Assembly (NCBI GenBank): GCA_947459935.1
Contig: CANHFN010000027.1
Coordinates: 1 to 9,143 of the forward strand
Source: Actinomycetota bacterium
GTDB lineage: Bacteria > Actinomycetota > Actinomycetes > Nanopelagicales > Nanopelagicaceae
Direction: 5' to 3'
Length of the DNA stretch: 9,143 bases
Every line of letters begins with the position of its first letter. The stretch's first letter is position 1. Made by a program: the position numbers and the translations under genes. Shown here in pieces: positions 1 to 5,173 of this stretch. The notes under the pieces are model-generated. The model saw only the letters and a list, made by a program, of their open reading frames with translations. It searched no databases and was not told the origin of the DNA.

Positions 1-223
1 CATCCCTCTCCAAGATCCCATACTCAATCATGTGACGCCTGATGGCTGCGGTGTCATCGTGGTACTTGGCGATGATTGCGTTGAGTTCCTTCTCGGGATA
101 CTTAGTGGAGGGAGATAGTTCTTGAGCAATGTGGAGCAGGACTGCGATCTTCTTGGCGGATTTAACAGGGATGGAAATTAGCGTGCCATCGGGGTTAAAG
201 AACTGTTCTATCTGCTCAGTCAT
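1..223 (-). CDS. DUF2087 domain protein, 5' part (runs off left edge)
   Basis: An open frame starts at ATG 223-221 on the minus strand and continues without a stop for 74 codons to the window edge. Residues 24-74 fit the DUF2087 pattern: a basic start (KSAKKIAVLLHIA), then YPEKELNAIIAKYHDD and a closing IRRHMIEYGILERD. In this family the stretch resembles a helix-turn-helix-like module, found alone or fused to transcriptional regulators; the biochemical role is unknown. The C-terminus, normally a dG-YW-R-type tail, lies outside the window. No good Shine-Dalgarno sequence precedes the ATG. The gene is divergent from the secreted protein at 294, with about 70 bp between them that must hold both promoters. 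The frame and family are fairly clear; the function is not known. Confidence 0.75.
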   Translation of the reverse strand, partial: MTEQIEQFFNPDGTLISIPVKSAKKIAVLLHIAQELSPSTKYPEKELNAIIAKYHDDTAAIRRHMIEYGILERD

Positions 224-293
224 GGGGTTAAGTCTAATTAGGAGTGACCATTTAAGCCTAGAAAACCCGCTCGTGTAATGACAGGATTGCTCA

Positions 294-806
294 ATGAGTC
301 GGGCTATGAAGCATAAGGTTCTGATCTTCATTTCAGCGCTGGTTGCTGTTGCAATGGCTGCTACAGCATTTGTGCTGACACGACCTCAAGCTATTGCTCT
401 GGAGTTAAAACCAAAGATTGGTAACTGCTATCTCTTCTCTGCCAAAGAGTTTGAAGCACCTTCACCTTTAACAAACCCAATTCCTTGTGCCCAAATACAT
501 AATGCAGAGACTTACTGGGTGGCGAAGTGGCCACTTAAATTGGCGCCCACCCGGTATTCAGATGATTTGATTCTTGATGTGGCAGGCAGAGTCTGTAGAG
601 CTAAATGGGATTTTCCAGACGATGCAGACTTTAACTATTGGGCTTTTTTCTATCCTTCTCCAACACAATGGGCAGAGGGTGCTCGCTGGCTGCGCTGTGA
701 TGCAATGGTGCAGTTATATACAGAAGGAAGCTTTAACAAGCAGTACCTAAAATGGGAGAGAAGCCTCTATCTAGACGATGGGTTTCTAGAGGTGCCGTTC
801 TTCTAA
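294..806 (+). CDS. Membrane-anchored Septum_form-like extracytoplasmic protein
   Basis: This 170-residue protein has a basic N-terminus (MSRAMKHK), one hydrophobic helix at about residues 8-29 and then an outside domain. The domain carries four cysteines (C45, C65, C101, C135) in the Septum_form (PF13845-like) arrangement: GNCY, then PCAQIHNAE (Cys-x3-His-x2-Glu), a mid-domain Cys after a helix, and W-x2-GARWLRC near the end. Two disulfides are likely. The family is actinobacterial and extracytoplasmic; its name comes from a proposed septum link and the exact role is unsettled. No lipobox is seen, so a membrane anchor or Sec signal is more likely than a lipoprotein. An AGGA seven bases upstream supports the ATG at 294 over the internal ATG at 306. 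It converges on the next gene across an inverted repeat. Confidence 0.72.
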   Translation: MSRAMKHKVLIFISALVAVAMAATAFVLTRPQAIALELKPKIGNCYLFSAKEFEAPSPLTNPIPCAQIHNAETYWVAKWPLKLAPTRYSDDLILDVAGRVCRAKWDFPDDADFNYWAFFYPSPTQWAEGARWLRCDAMVQLYTEGSFNKQYLKWERSLYLDDGFLEVPFF

Positions 807-818
807 TACATACTGAAG

Positions 819-847
819 CACTCTAAGTTTCTACTTAACTTAGAGTG
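819..847. terminator. 11-bp inverted repeat between convergent genes
   Basis: Arms CACTCTAAGTT (819-829) and AACTTAGAGTG (837-847) pair perfectly around a seven-base loop. The right arm contains the stop codon (842-840) and last codons of the minus-strand gene. There is no U-run and the stem is AT-rich, so it would be a weak terminator at best. It may instead protect the 3' ends of both transcripts. Its position between two convergent genes favours an end-of-transcript role over an operator. Confidence 0.45.
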
Positions 848-1301
848 ATTCCCAGGCGTCATAGAGCTCATTATGGGCAACTGAGATCGTAGTGAGCATG
901 ACTGAAAGATTAAGAGCATCTTCTGCAGGGTGGCCGGTAAGTAATAAGTCAGCAGATATGACTAAATCAAAGTTTGTTTCACTGACCGGTATTAAGTTAG
1001 TTGAAATCAAGACCTTGTTACTTAACATGACTTCACCAATTAAATCTGGGGAAGGCACAAAGTCTAGAAACAGTGGTGCTTGCAGCCCCATAACAATGAC
1101 ACCAGGATCAATGACTCCGTCATTGAAGTAGATTCTGGTTTCATCAAATATCAGTGAGAGTAGATCTCTGGTGGGATCCATGGATAGCTCAATAGAGTGA
1201 CCAGGAGCTGCTGATGGCAGGTGTCCTGCGATGAGCGAGGTGATGTAGTCAGTGCCGTTAGTGGCATTCGATGAGCCTGAACTCTTTTTTCTTCCCAGCA
1301 T
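840..1301 (-). CDS. Hypothetical acidic protein, unrecognised
   Basis: I do not recognise this protein. From ATG 1301 it is 153 residues: a short basic, Ser/Asn/Gly-rich lead (about residues 4-17), then an alternation of hydrophobic strands and helices with clear acidic bias, and a long C-terminal helix (about 125-153). No signal peptide, membrane helix or catalytic motif is visible. The strand-rich middle with a terminal helix is loosely like YbjN or secretion-chaperone-like folds, but I would not name it on that. The frame stays open upstream to a TTG at 1346 (168 residues). I prefer the ATG because GAG-rich bases lie about seven bases before it and the extra residues look untypical, but AGGG upstream of the TTG keeps it possible. 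It may be transcribed alone. Confidence 0.6.
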   Translation of the reverse strand: MLGRKKSSGSSNATNGTDYITSLIAGHLPSAAPGHSIELSMDPTRDLLSLIFDETRIYFNDGVIDPGVIVMGLQAPLFLDFVPSPDLIGEVMLSNKVLISTNLIPVSETNFDLVISADLLLTGHPAEDALNLSVMLTTISVAHNELYDAWESL

Positions 1302-1480
1302 AAACAAACTCACTCTCTGACCTTGGGTGCTAATTGTTGTGGGCAAATCTAAGCCCTGGCTCTGTCTCTGGCAATGATGCTTGGGTAGGTATGCGTGATG
1401 CAGTCAAGAGAAAATTCCTCTCAGGGTATTTACAGCCCTTCTGTCTGGGTTTAGGTTTCAGCAAAGGCCCCACAAAACAT

Positions 1481-1485
1481 AGGAG
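1481..1485 (+). promoter_or_regulatory. Strong Shine-Dalgarno for the gene at 1491
   Basis: AGGAG lies five bases before ATG 1491. It fixes the start, in contrast to most genes here, which lack a clear site. Confidence 0.75.
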
Positions 1486-1490
1486 AGAAG

Positions 1491-1814
1491 ATGGCACGTG
1501 CAGTTGAAGTTGCGATACTAGAACCAGCTGAAGGTAAGACCCGAGCACAGCAGATTGCTCGCTTGAAAGAGTGGAAGAAGCACTGGCTAGGACTAGGTGC
1601 CGAAAAGGTTGTTGTTTCAGAGATAGCCGTTGGCAATCTCAATGGTGGATGGATCTTTGCCGTGCACCACGCCAGTGGCGCTTCCTATGGAGCTACCTTT
1701 GATGATTACTACAACAACTCAAAGCGCTTTGATTCAGCGGTTGAAAAGTGGATGAAGACACCAACGCTTAAAGTCGTCAACTTTTCAGTTACATTTGAGA
1801 TGGATGATATTTAA
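1491..1814 (+). CDS. Small dimeric alpha/beta-barrel-like hypothetical protein
   Basis: This 107-residue soluble protein has no cysteine and no signal peptide. The predicted order is strand, helix (about 16-34, KTRAQQIARLKEWKKHW), strand (GAEKVVVSEIAVG), strand (GGWIFAVHHAS), helix (about 67-88, with FDDYYNN and FDSAVEKWM) and a closing strand. This beta-alpha-beta-beta-alpha-beta order is typical of ferredoxin-like dimeric alpha/beta barrels such as the ABM or EthD-like proteins. No catalytic residue can be assigned, so I give no reaction. Length fits a single such domain. It stands alone between an empty 189-bp upstream gap and a strong terminator, so it is probably a single-gene transcript. 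The fold call is an inference from pattern. Confidence 0.7.
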   Translation: MARAVEVAILEPAEGKTRAQQIARLKEWKKHWLGLGAEKVVVSEIAVGNLNGGWIFAVHHASGASYGATFDDYYNNSKRFDSAVEKWMKTPTLKVVNFSVTFEMDDI

Positions 1815-1830
1815 GTCTTCACGATAAGAG

Positions 1831-1859
1831 AAAAGACCCCGTTAGCACGGGGTCTTTTT
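1831..1859. terminator. Two-way intrinsic terminator
   Basis: Arms AAAAGACCCCGT (1831-1842) and ACGGGGTCTTTT (1847-1858) form a 12-bp stem with a TAGC loop. A T-run closes it on the plus strand, and the A-run at its left gives a T-run on the minus strand. It sits between two convergent genes and should stop both. Confidence 0.88.
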
Positions 1860-1864
1860 CTTTG

Positions 1865-2629
1865 TTATGACTTTTTAATAGATAGATAAGGCAGGTAATC
1901 AAGGGTGATCCACCCGCACTTGTCATAGAGAAACTTGCCGGCGGTGGTTGCATGCAGGAAGAAGTTCTTGGTGCCCATACCTGTATGGGTTTTCATTACC
2001 CACCTAAGTAACTCTGAGCCATAGCCGTTTTTTTGATGGATAGTTGGCGTGCCCATGTTCCAGATGCCCACGGTGTCTTTATAGATCACAGCTGTGACAA
2101 GTGAAACCATCTCATTATCTTTAAATAGGCCCCAGGTGTAATCCTGTTCTGTTGCAAATTGGAAGGGCTTGAAATCAGCAATCATTTCAGGGGTCATGGA
2201 ATAGACATCTGCATAGATCTGATTCATGACATCACTATCTGTGGGGACAAGACGTCTGATTGTTAAACCCTCGCGCAGAGTGAAATTATCAAGTGAGGAA
2301 TCAGCACTCCAGAGCATGAATGGGCCACCGCCATGGTTTGTGTATCCAAGTTCTGCTAAGGCAGTTGTGTGGACGATGGCAGGGCCAGCTAAGCGAATAC
2401 CAGCAGGTGCCTGGTTTGCTGCAATGGTTGCAATTAACTCAGTCAGTGCTTCTTTGCGTGCTGAGTAGAGCAAGGCGTTGTTGAGCATGGCAAATTGTGA
2501 ATTGCTACTACATATCCGCCAGCCATCACCGTGTGAGATTTTTGCATCTGGGTGATTTGTAGAAAAGAGCTCTAAGCCGTCACTAAATTGCTGCAAGAAC
2601 TCAAGGCGTTGTTCATAACTTGTATGCAT
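1865..2629 (-). CDS. GNAT family N-acetyltransferase
   Basis: This 254-residue soluble protein has its GNAT fold in the C-terminal half (about 120-250). The acetyl-CoA loop is seen as QKNGYGSELL (Q199, G202, G204), after the strand GIWNMGTP. Motif B follows as LHATTAGKFLYDKCGW (225-240), with the usual Tyr and late Cys-Gly. The N-terminal half (about 1-115) has a similar strand/helix pattern but no CoA loop, so it may be a degenerate tandem domain or a substrate-binding lobe. The acceptor (amine, amino acid, antibiotic or protein) cannot be told. No Shine-Dalgarno precedes ATG 2629. A TTTAAA seven bases upstream could be a -10 box giving a leaderless mRNA. Divergent from the small membrane gene at 2690. 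Confidence 0.8.
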   Translation of the reverse strand: MHTSYEQRLEFLQQFSDGLELFSTNHPDAKISHGDGWRICSSNSQFAMLNNALLYSARKEALTELIATIAANQAPAGIRLAGPAIVHTTALAELGYTNHGGGPFMLWSADSSLDNFTLREGLTIRRLVPTDSDVMNQIYADVYSMTPEMIADFKPFQFATEQDYTWGLFKDNEMVSLVTAVIYKDTVGIWNMGTPTIHQKNGYGSELLRWVMKTHTGMGTKNFFLHATTAGKFLYDKCGWITLDYLPYLSIKKS

Positions 2630-2689
2630 TGTGGGAGTTTAAAGCGTTTGCTCACACTTTTAAAGGGTCCCTGCCTTTACGCTGGGTGC

Positions 2690-2905
2690 ATGATTCGCTT
2701 TCCATTTGTGCGCCTAGGCTTACTCTTTGCTTTCTTTCCTTTACTGCTGGCTTTTATTACAGGGCTTATTCAAGGTGTTTCGATGTGGGATGAAGGCAGT
2801 GGGACAGGTGCCTATATCTGGTTGATGCTCTTAACCTTGCCGGTGGGCTTTGTCTTAGTTGTAATTGGCCTTGTGCTTAAAGTGGTGCGGATTAAACGTT
2901 CGTAG
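2690..2905 (+). CDS. Small two-helix membrane protein, unrecognised
   Basis: I do not recognise this 71-residue protein. It has two hydrophobic helices (about residues 8-30 and 43-65), a short loop between them with acidic and glycine residues (WDEGSGTGAY), and a basic tail (KVVRIKRS). By the positive-inside rule both ends should face the cytoplasm. The open frame extends upstream to 2588, but that part runs back through the divergent GNAT gene and adds an unlikely Cys-rich lead, so ATG 2690 is preferred. The last 14 bases overlap the end of the convergent methyltransferase gene. No terminator is seen there. Confidence 0.6.
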   Translation: MIRFPFVRLGLLFAFFPLLLAFITGLIQGVSMWDEGSGTGAYIWLMLLTLPVGFVLVVIGLVLKVVRIKRS

Positions 2906-3569
2906 TTTTGCGAAAGACTGCAAAGTAGGCCGGGTGGATAGGCCAGATCTTGGTCAGTGCAGGAAAGAAATGTGGGAAGTAGGAGTCACGTAGAGTTTCA
3001 AAACCTGCTTGCTCAAAGAGTTCGCGCACCTCTTCACCGGTTGGGCGATAGATATGCGTTGGATCTGCCTCATAGGTTTTGCTATAGAACCACTTGGTAA
3101 ACCAGTTTGTAATAGTTGGTAAATGAATAATGACTATGCCGCCAGGTTTTGTCGCCGTTGCAATAGATTTGATGCCAGCTGCTGGCTCTGTCAGGTGCTC
3201 AATGATGTTGATCGCCAGGATTAGATCAAAACCGTGGGTAAAGGGAATTGGTTCTTGCAGGTTTGCCTGCTTGAAAAATCTTTCAGGCTTGCGCTGAGTG
3301 GCTTTCTCAACAGCGTGGTGGGCGATGTCTAGGCCAGAGAGTGTGCGAGCTCCTTGGAAGGCATCTAAGAGCCAGCCATAGCCACAGCCAACATCGAGGA
3401 CATCAGAATCGGATAACTTGATTTTGCTGTGTTTGCGATATGCCTTGGCAATTGATTTATCGCGCCATTTATCAAAGAAAGTTTGTTGTGGCTCACCTTC
3501 ATCCGAAGTGGCACCGTAGAGCTGGGCAAAGTAGTCGATGCCAGCGTTTTCTAGCTCTTCTTTATCCAT
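2892..3569 (-). CDS. Class I SAM-dependent methyltransferase
   Basis: From ATG 3569 this is 225 residues with the Rossmann methyltransferase landmarks in order: motif I VLDVGCGYG (57-65) for SAM binding, the acidic end of the second strand at GLDIA (D81), motif IV region FDLILAINIIEHL (114-126), and the post-motif KPGGIVIIHLP (141-151). The layout is UbiG-like or sugar-locus-like (Methyltransf_11/23 type). The C-terminal part with several aromatics (FYSKTYEADPTHIYRP, then FPHFFPAL) probably forms the acceptor site; the substrate cannot be named. The frame continues to a TTG at 3644, but those 25 residues do not look like domain sequence, so the ATG is preferred although it has no Shine-Dalgarno. 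Its end overlaps the convergent small membrane gene by 14 bp. Confidence 0.83.
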   Translation of the reverse strand: MDKEELENAGIDYFAQLYGATSDEGEPQQTFFDKWRDKSIAKAYRKHSKIKLSDSDVLDVGCGYGWLLDAFQGARTLSGLDIAHHAVEKATQRKPERFFKQANLQEPIPFTHGFDLILAINIIEHLTEPAAGIKSIATATKPGGIVIIHLPTITNWFTKWFYSKTYEADPTHIYRPTGEEVRELFEQAGFETLRDSYFPHFFPALTKIWPIHPAYFAVFRKTTNV

Positions 3570-3743
3570 GGGAGCCCACAAGAGAGACAGGGGAGTTAAG
3601 CAGGGGCTGGTGCATGTTGGAAGTATTCCACGAAAGGTGAGCAAAAAGTATTGCGCAATGGTCAGTTTCTTACACTTTCAAGGCAAATAACCGCACTCCT
3701 CCTATACGCTTTCGCCAACCTTTACCAAGAAAAGAGAAACCTC

Positions 3744-3893
3744 ATGGGCGCTTGTACCTGCACCTACACCAGAGATGAAGAGAAGAACTGCGACGGAACG
3801 CATAAGGTCGTTAAGGCTGTGAAGGCAGAACTAGCTGAAAAACTTGAGGCTAATGGTTTTCCTCATGCAGCTGAGTATGTGAGAAACAACTAA
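3744..3893 (+). CDS. Minimal CDGSH-like Fe-S protein (49 residues)
   Basis: The 49-residue protein begins with a cluster of metal ligands: C4-T-C6, then T9, and C16-D-G-T-H20. This matches the CDGSH iron-sulfur motif (C-x-C-x2-S/T-x3-P-x-C-D-G-S/T-H), which binds a [2Fe-2S] cluster with three Cys and one His. Two departures are visible: nine residues separate C6 from C16 where the family has eight, and the usual proline is missing. The rest is one charged helix (about 21-36) and a short second helix. Known CDGSH proteins are longer, so this would be unusually small. The frame is open to 3651 upstream, but that extension looks non-coding; AGAG stands eight bases before ATG 3744. It is the first gene of an apparent operon with DoxX- and SOUL-like genes, 17 bp upstream of the former. 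Confidence 0.68.
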   Translation: MGACTCTYTRDEEKNCDGTHKVVKAVKAELAEKLEANGFPHAAEYVRNN

Positions 3894-3910
3894 TCACTTT
3901 TCATCCCACG

Positions 3911-4315
3911 ATGAAAGTAGTAGCAAGAGTCCCTCAGATCGTTTTGGGGTGCGCGCTCGCCTATGCAGGTGTTGGACATCTGACAACTAGCCGACAAGAG
4001 TTTCAGGCACAGGTGCCATCTCTGCTGGCAGATTATGCAGACTTTGTGGTGCTGGCATCTGGGGTGGTTGAGATCGCACTGGGTGTTGGATTAATTGCGC
4101 TGTGGAAGTATCGCGTGCAATTAGGTTGGATTGTTGCAGCCTTCTTTGTGGCAGTCTTTTGGGGAAACATCTCACAGTATGTAAACGGCGTGGATGCCTT
4201 CGGCTTAGACACAGACACCAAGCGCTTGGTGCGTTTGTTCTTTCAGCCGTTGCTAGTGATGTGGGCGTTAGGTAGTACTGGTGCGTGGCGTGCACGGTAT
4301 AGAGTCAAAACATGA
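3911..4315 (+). CDS. DoxX-like four-helix membrane protein
   Basis: This 134-residue integral membrane protein has four predicted helices: about residues 7-24, 44-65, 71-90 and 106-123. The first helix ends in AGVGHL followed by a soluble stretch (REFQAQVPSLLADYADF), the usual DoxX-like pattern in which a helix with a Gly-His motif is followed by a Pro-containing loop. DoxX and its relatives are linked to quinone or thiosulfate oxidation in some organisms and to redox stress in mycobacteria; in most bacteria the role is unknown. There is no Shine-Dalgarno, and the start lies 17 bp after the previous stop, so translation may depend on the upstream gene. Its stop overlaps the next start (ATGA at 4312-4315). 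A cysteine (C14) lies within helix one. Confidence 0.75.
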   Translation: MKVVARVPQIVLGCALAYAGVGHLTTSRQEFQAQVPSLLADYADFVVLASGVVEIALGVGLIALWKYRVQLGWIVAAFFVAVFWGNISQYVNGVDAFGLDTDTKRLVRLFFQPLLVMWALGSTGAWRARYRVKT

Positions 4316-4833
4316 CAGAGCGACAAAAGTTCACAGTTATTAGAAAGTATGAAGGCTTTGAAGTTCGTGAGTATTTACCCTGCTCACTAGCTGAAGTTAA
4401 AGTCTCAGCTGATTACTCATCTGCCGGAAGTGTGGCATTTAGATCTTTATTTGGATACATCTCCCAAGGTAATCAGCGATCAGAAAAAATCGCAATGACC
4501 GCCCCAGTTATCAGTGCACAGAAGGCTGATAAAGCAGCAGAGGATGAATGGTTTGTTTCATTTGTGATGCCAGCAGGAAGCAGTGTTGCCGACATGCCAG
4601 ATCCCAACGACCCGCGGGTGGTGTTGCGTCAGCTAGATGCTGAGACCTGCATTGCAGCATCTTTTAGAGGTAGAGCAAATGAGGAGGTAGTGAAAAGAAA
4701 AGTAGCAGAGCTACGTGCTTTGGCTGCCAAAGAAAATATTGCGCTATCTAGTGAAACACGTATCTGCCGCTTTGATCCACCTTTTAAGCCAGGGATTTTG
4801 CAGTACAACGAGATCGTTATTCCCATTCAATAA
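4312..4833 (+). CDS. SOUL family heme-binding protein
   Basis: This 173-residue soluble protein has the SOUL/HBP hallmarks: an N-terminal YEGFEVREYLP (13-23), the middle stretch AFRSLFGYISQGN (42-54), then EKIAMTAPVIS (58-68), which is the family's most conserved segment. A middle W-F-V-S-F-V-M-P strand and a C-terminal YNEIVIPI strand complete the barrel. Animal members bind heme or tetrapyrroles; bacterial members are assumed to do so, for buffering or transport, but this is less tested. No signal peptide is seen, so it is cytoplasmic. It starts inside the ATGA overlap with the DoxX-like gene, showing translational coupling, and ends just before a strong terminator, making it the last gene of the operon. 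Confidence 0.9.
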   Translation: MTERQKFTVIRKYEGFEVREYLPCSLAEVKVSADYSSAGSVAFRSLFGYISQGNQRSEKIAMTAPVISAQKADKAAEDEWFVSFVMPAGSSVADMPDPNDPRVVLRQLDAETCIAASFRGRANEEVVKRKVAELRALAAKENIALSSETRICRFDPPFKPGILQYNEIVIPIQ

Positions 4834-4859
4834 CGCAATTTTGCATAATTAAAGTCAAG

Positions 4860-4897
4860 ACAAAAGCCCCGCAATAGTTTGCGGGGCTTTTGTTTTT
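4860..4897 (+). terminator. Strong intrinsic terminator of the CDGSH-DoxX-SOUL operon
   Basis: A 15-bp stem pairs ACAAAAGCCCCGCAA (4860-4874) with TTGCGGGGCTTTTGT (4879-4893) around TAGT, followed by a T-run. It is GC-rich in its core and lies 27 bases after the SOUL stop. Confidence 0.92.
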
Positions 4898-4954
4898 AAC
4901 TCAACTGATATTTATTTTACTTCCTTCACAAGGTCTTCGAAGAGTAGCACACCA
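4897..4954 (+). pseudogene. Possible decayed tRNA-like copy upstream of tRNA-Val
   Basis: Two blocks here match the intact tRNA about 140 bp downstream in the same order. 4897-4910 matches the positions 8-9 and D-arm stretch at 5039-5052 in 11 of 14 bases. 4918-4933 matches the anticodon arm at 5056-5071 in 15 of 16 bases, including the CAC anticodon. The blocks are four bases further apart than in the tRNA. The stretch then reaches GCACACCA (4947-4954), resembling the tRNA 3' end, but no T-arm is visible and no cloverleaf would form. It could be a decayed tandem tRNA, a remnant attachment site or chance. Confidence 0.35.
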
Positions 4955-5031
4955 AGATAGATGTAAATAGTTATCCACGGAATTTATCCTGAGAAAATTA
5001 ACGTAGTGAAAAGGATTTAGTTTTCGCTGGT

Positions 5032-5107
5032 GCCCTCGTAGCTCAACGGACAGAGTACTTTCTTCACAAGGAAGAGGTTGCAGGTTCGAATCCTGTCGGG
5101 GGCACCA
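5032..5107 (+). tRNA. tRNA-Val (anticodon CAC)
   Basis: A 76-base cloverleaf can be folded by hand, with the CCA end encoded (5105-5107). The acceptor stem GCCCTCG/CGGGGGC has seven pairs including one U-G. The D-arm is GCTC/GAGT. The anticodon stem CTTTC/GGAAG closes the seven-base loop TTCACAA, giving anticodon CAC at 5065-5067, which reads the Val codon GUG. The T-arm GCAGG/CCTGT holds TTCGAAT, and the variable loop is five bases. The discriminator base is A, as expected for tRNA-Val. The body (CGTAGCTCAACGGACAGAGT and the T-arm) is more like bacterial tRNA-Arg than the usual tRNA-Val, including an A at position 20. Charging with Val is inferred from the anticodon. Confidence 0.93.
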
Positions 5108-5112
5108 CCTCG

Positions 5113-5154
5113 GTGGCTCTGCGTGATTTTTTGCGCAGGGCCACTCCTATTTTT
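5113..5154 (+). terminator. tRNA terminator
   Basis: GTGGCTCTGCG (5113-5123) pairs with CGCAGGGCCAC (5134-5144) in an 11-bp stem with one T-G wobble, followed after six bases by a T-rich run (5150-5154). It begins six bases after the tRNA CCA. The reverse strand has no T-run, so it acts only on the plus strand and would not end the convergent photolyase transcript. Confidence 0.72.
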
Positions 5155-5173
5155 CACATAAAGTTACAAAGCG

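Noticed and set aside
274..279. TGTAAT as a -10 box for the gene at 294
   Set aside because: A good -10 match, but the hexamer 17 bases upstream (TTTAAG) is a poor -35 and the leader would start within the AGGA site.
3650..3659. Ten-base palindrome ATTGCGCAAT in the divergent gap before the CDGSH-like gene
   Set aside because: It could be an operator, but there is only one copy, and a ten-base palindrome is expected by chance every few kilobases. No clear promoter elements align with it.
3987..4295. Minus-strand frames opposite the DoxX-like gene
   Set aside because: Their composition (Arg, His, Pro, Thr rich) is that of a shadow of a hydrophobic gene, and the plus-strand gene is held in an operon by overlap.
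4971..4979. TTATCCACG, an 8/9 match to the DnaA box
   Set aside because: It is a single box with only a poor TTTATCC-like neighbour, and no dnaA, dnaN or AT-rich unwinding region is nearby. Not enough for an origin.
5134..5173. Terminator for the photolyase operon in the tRNA hairpin
   Set aside because: The hairpin has a T-run only on the plus strand, so it does not qualify for the minus-strand transcript.
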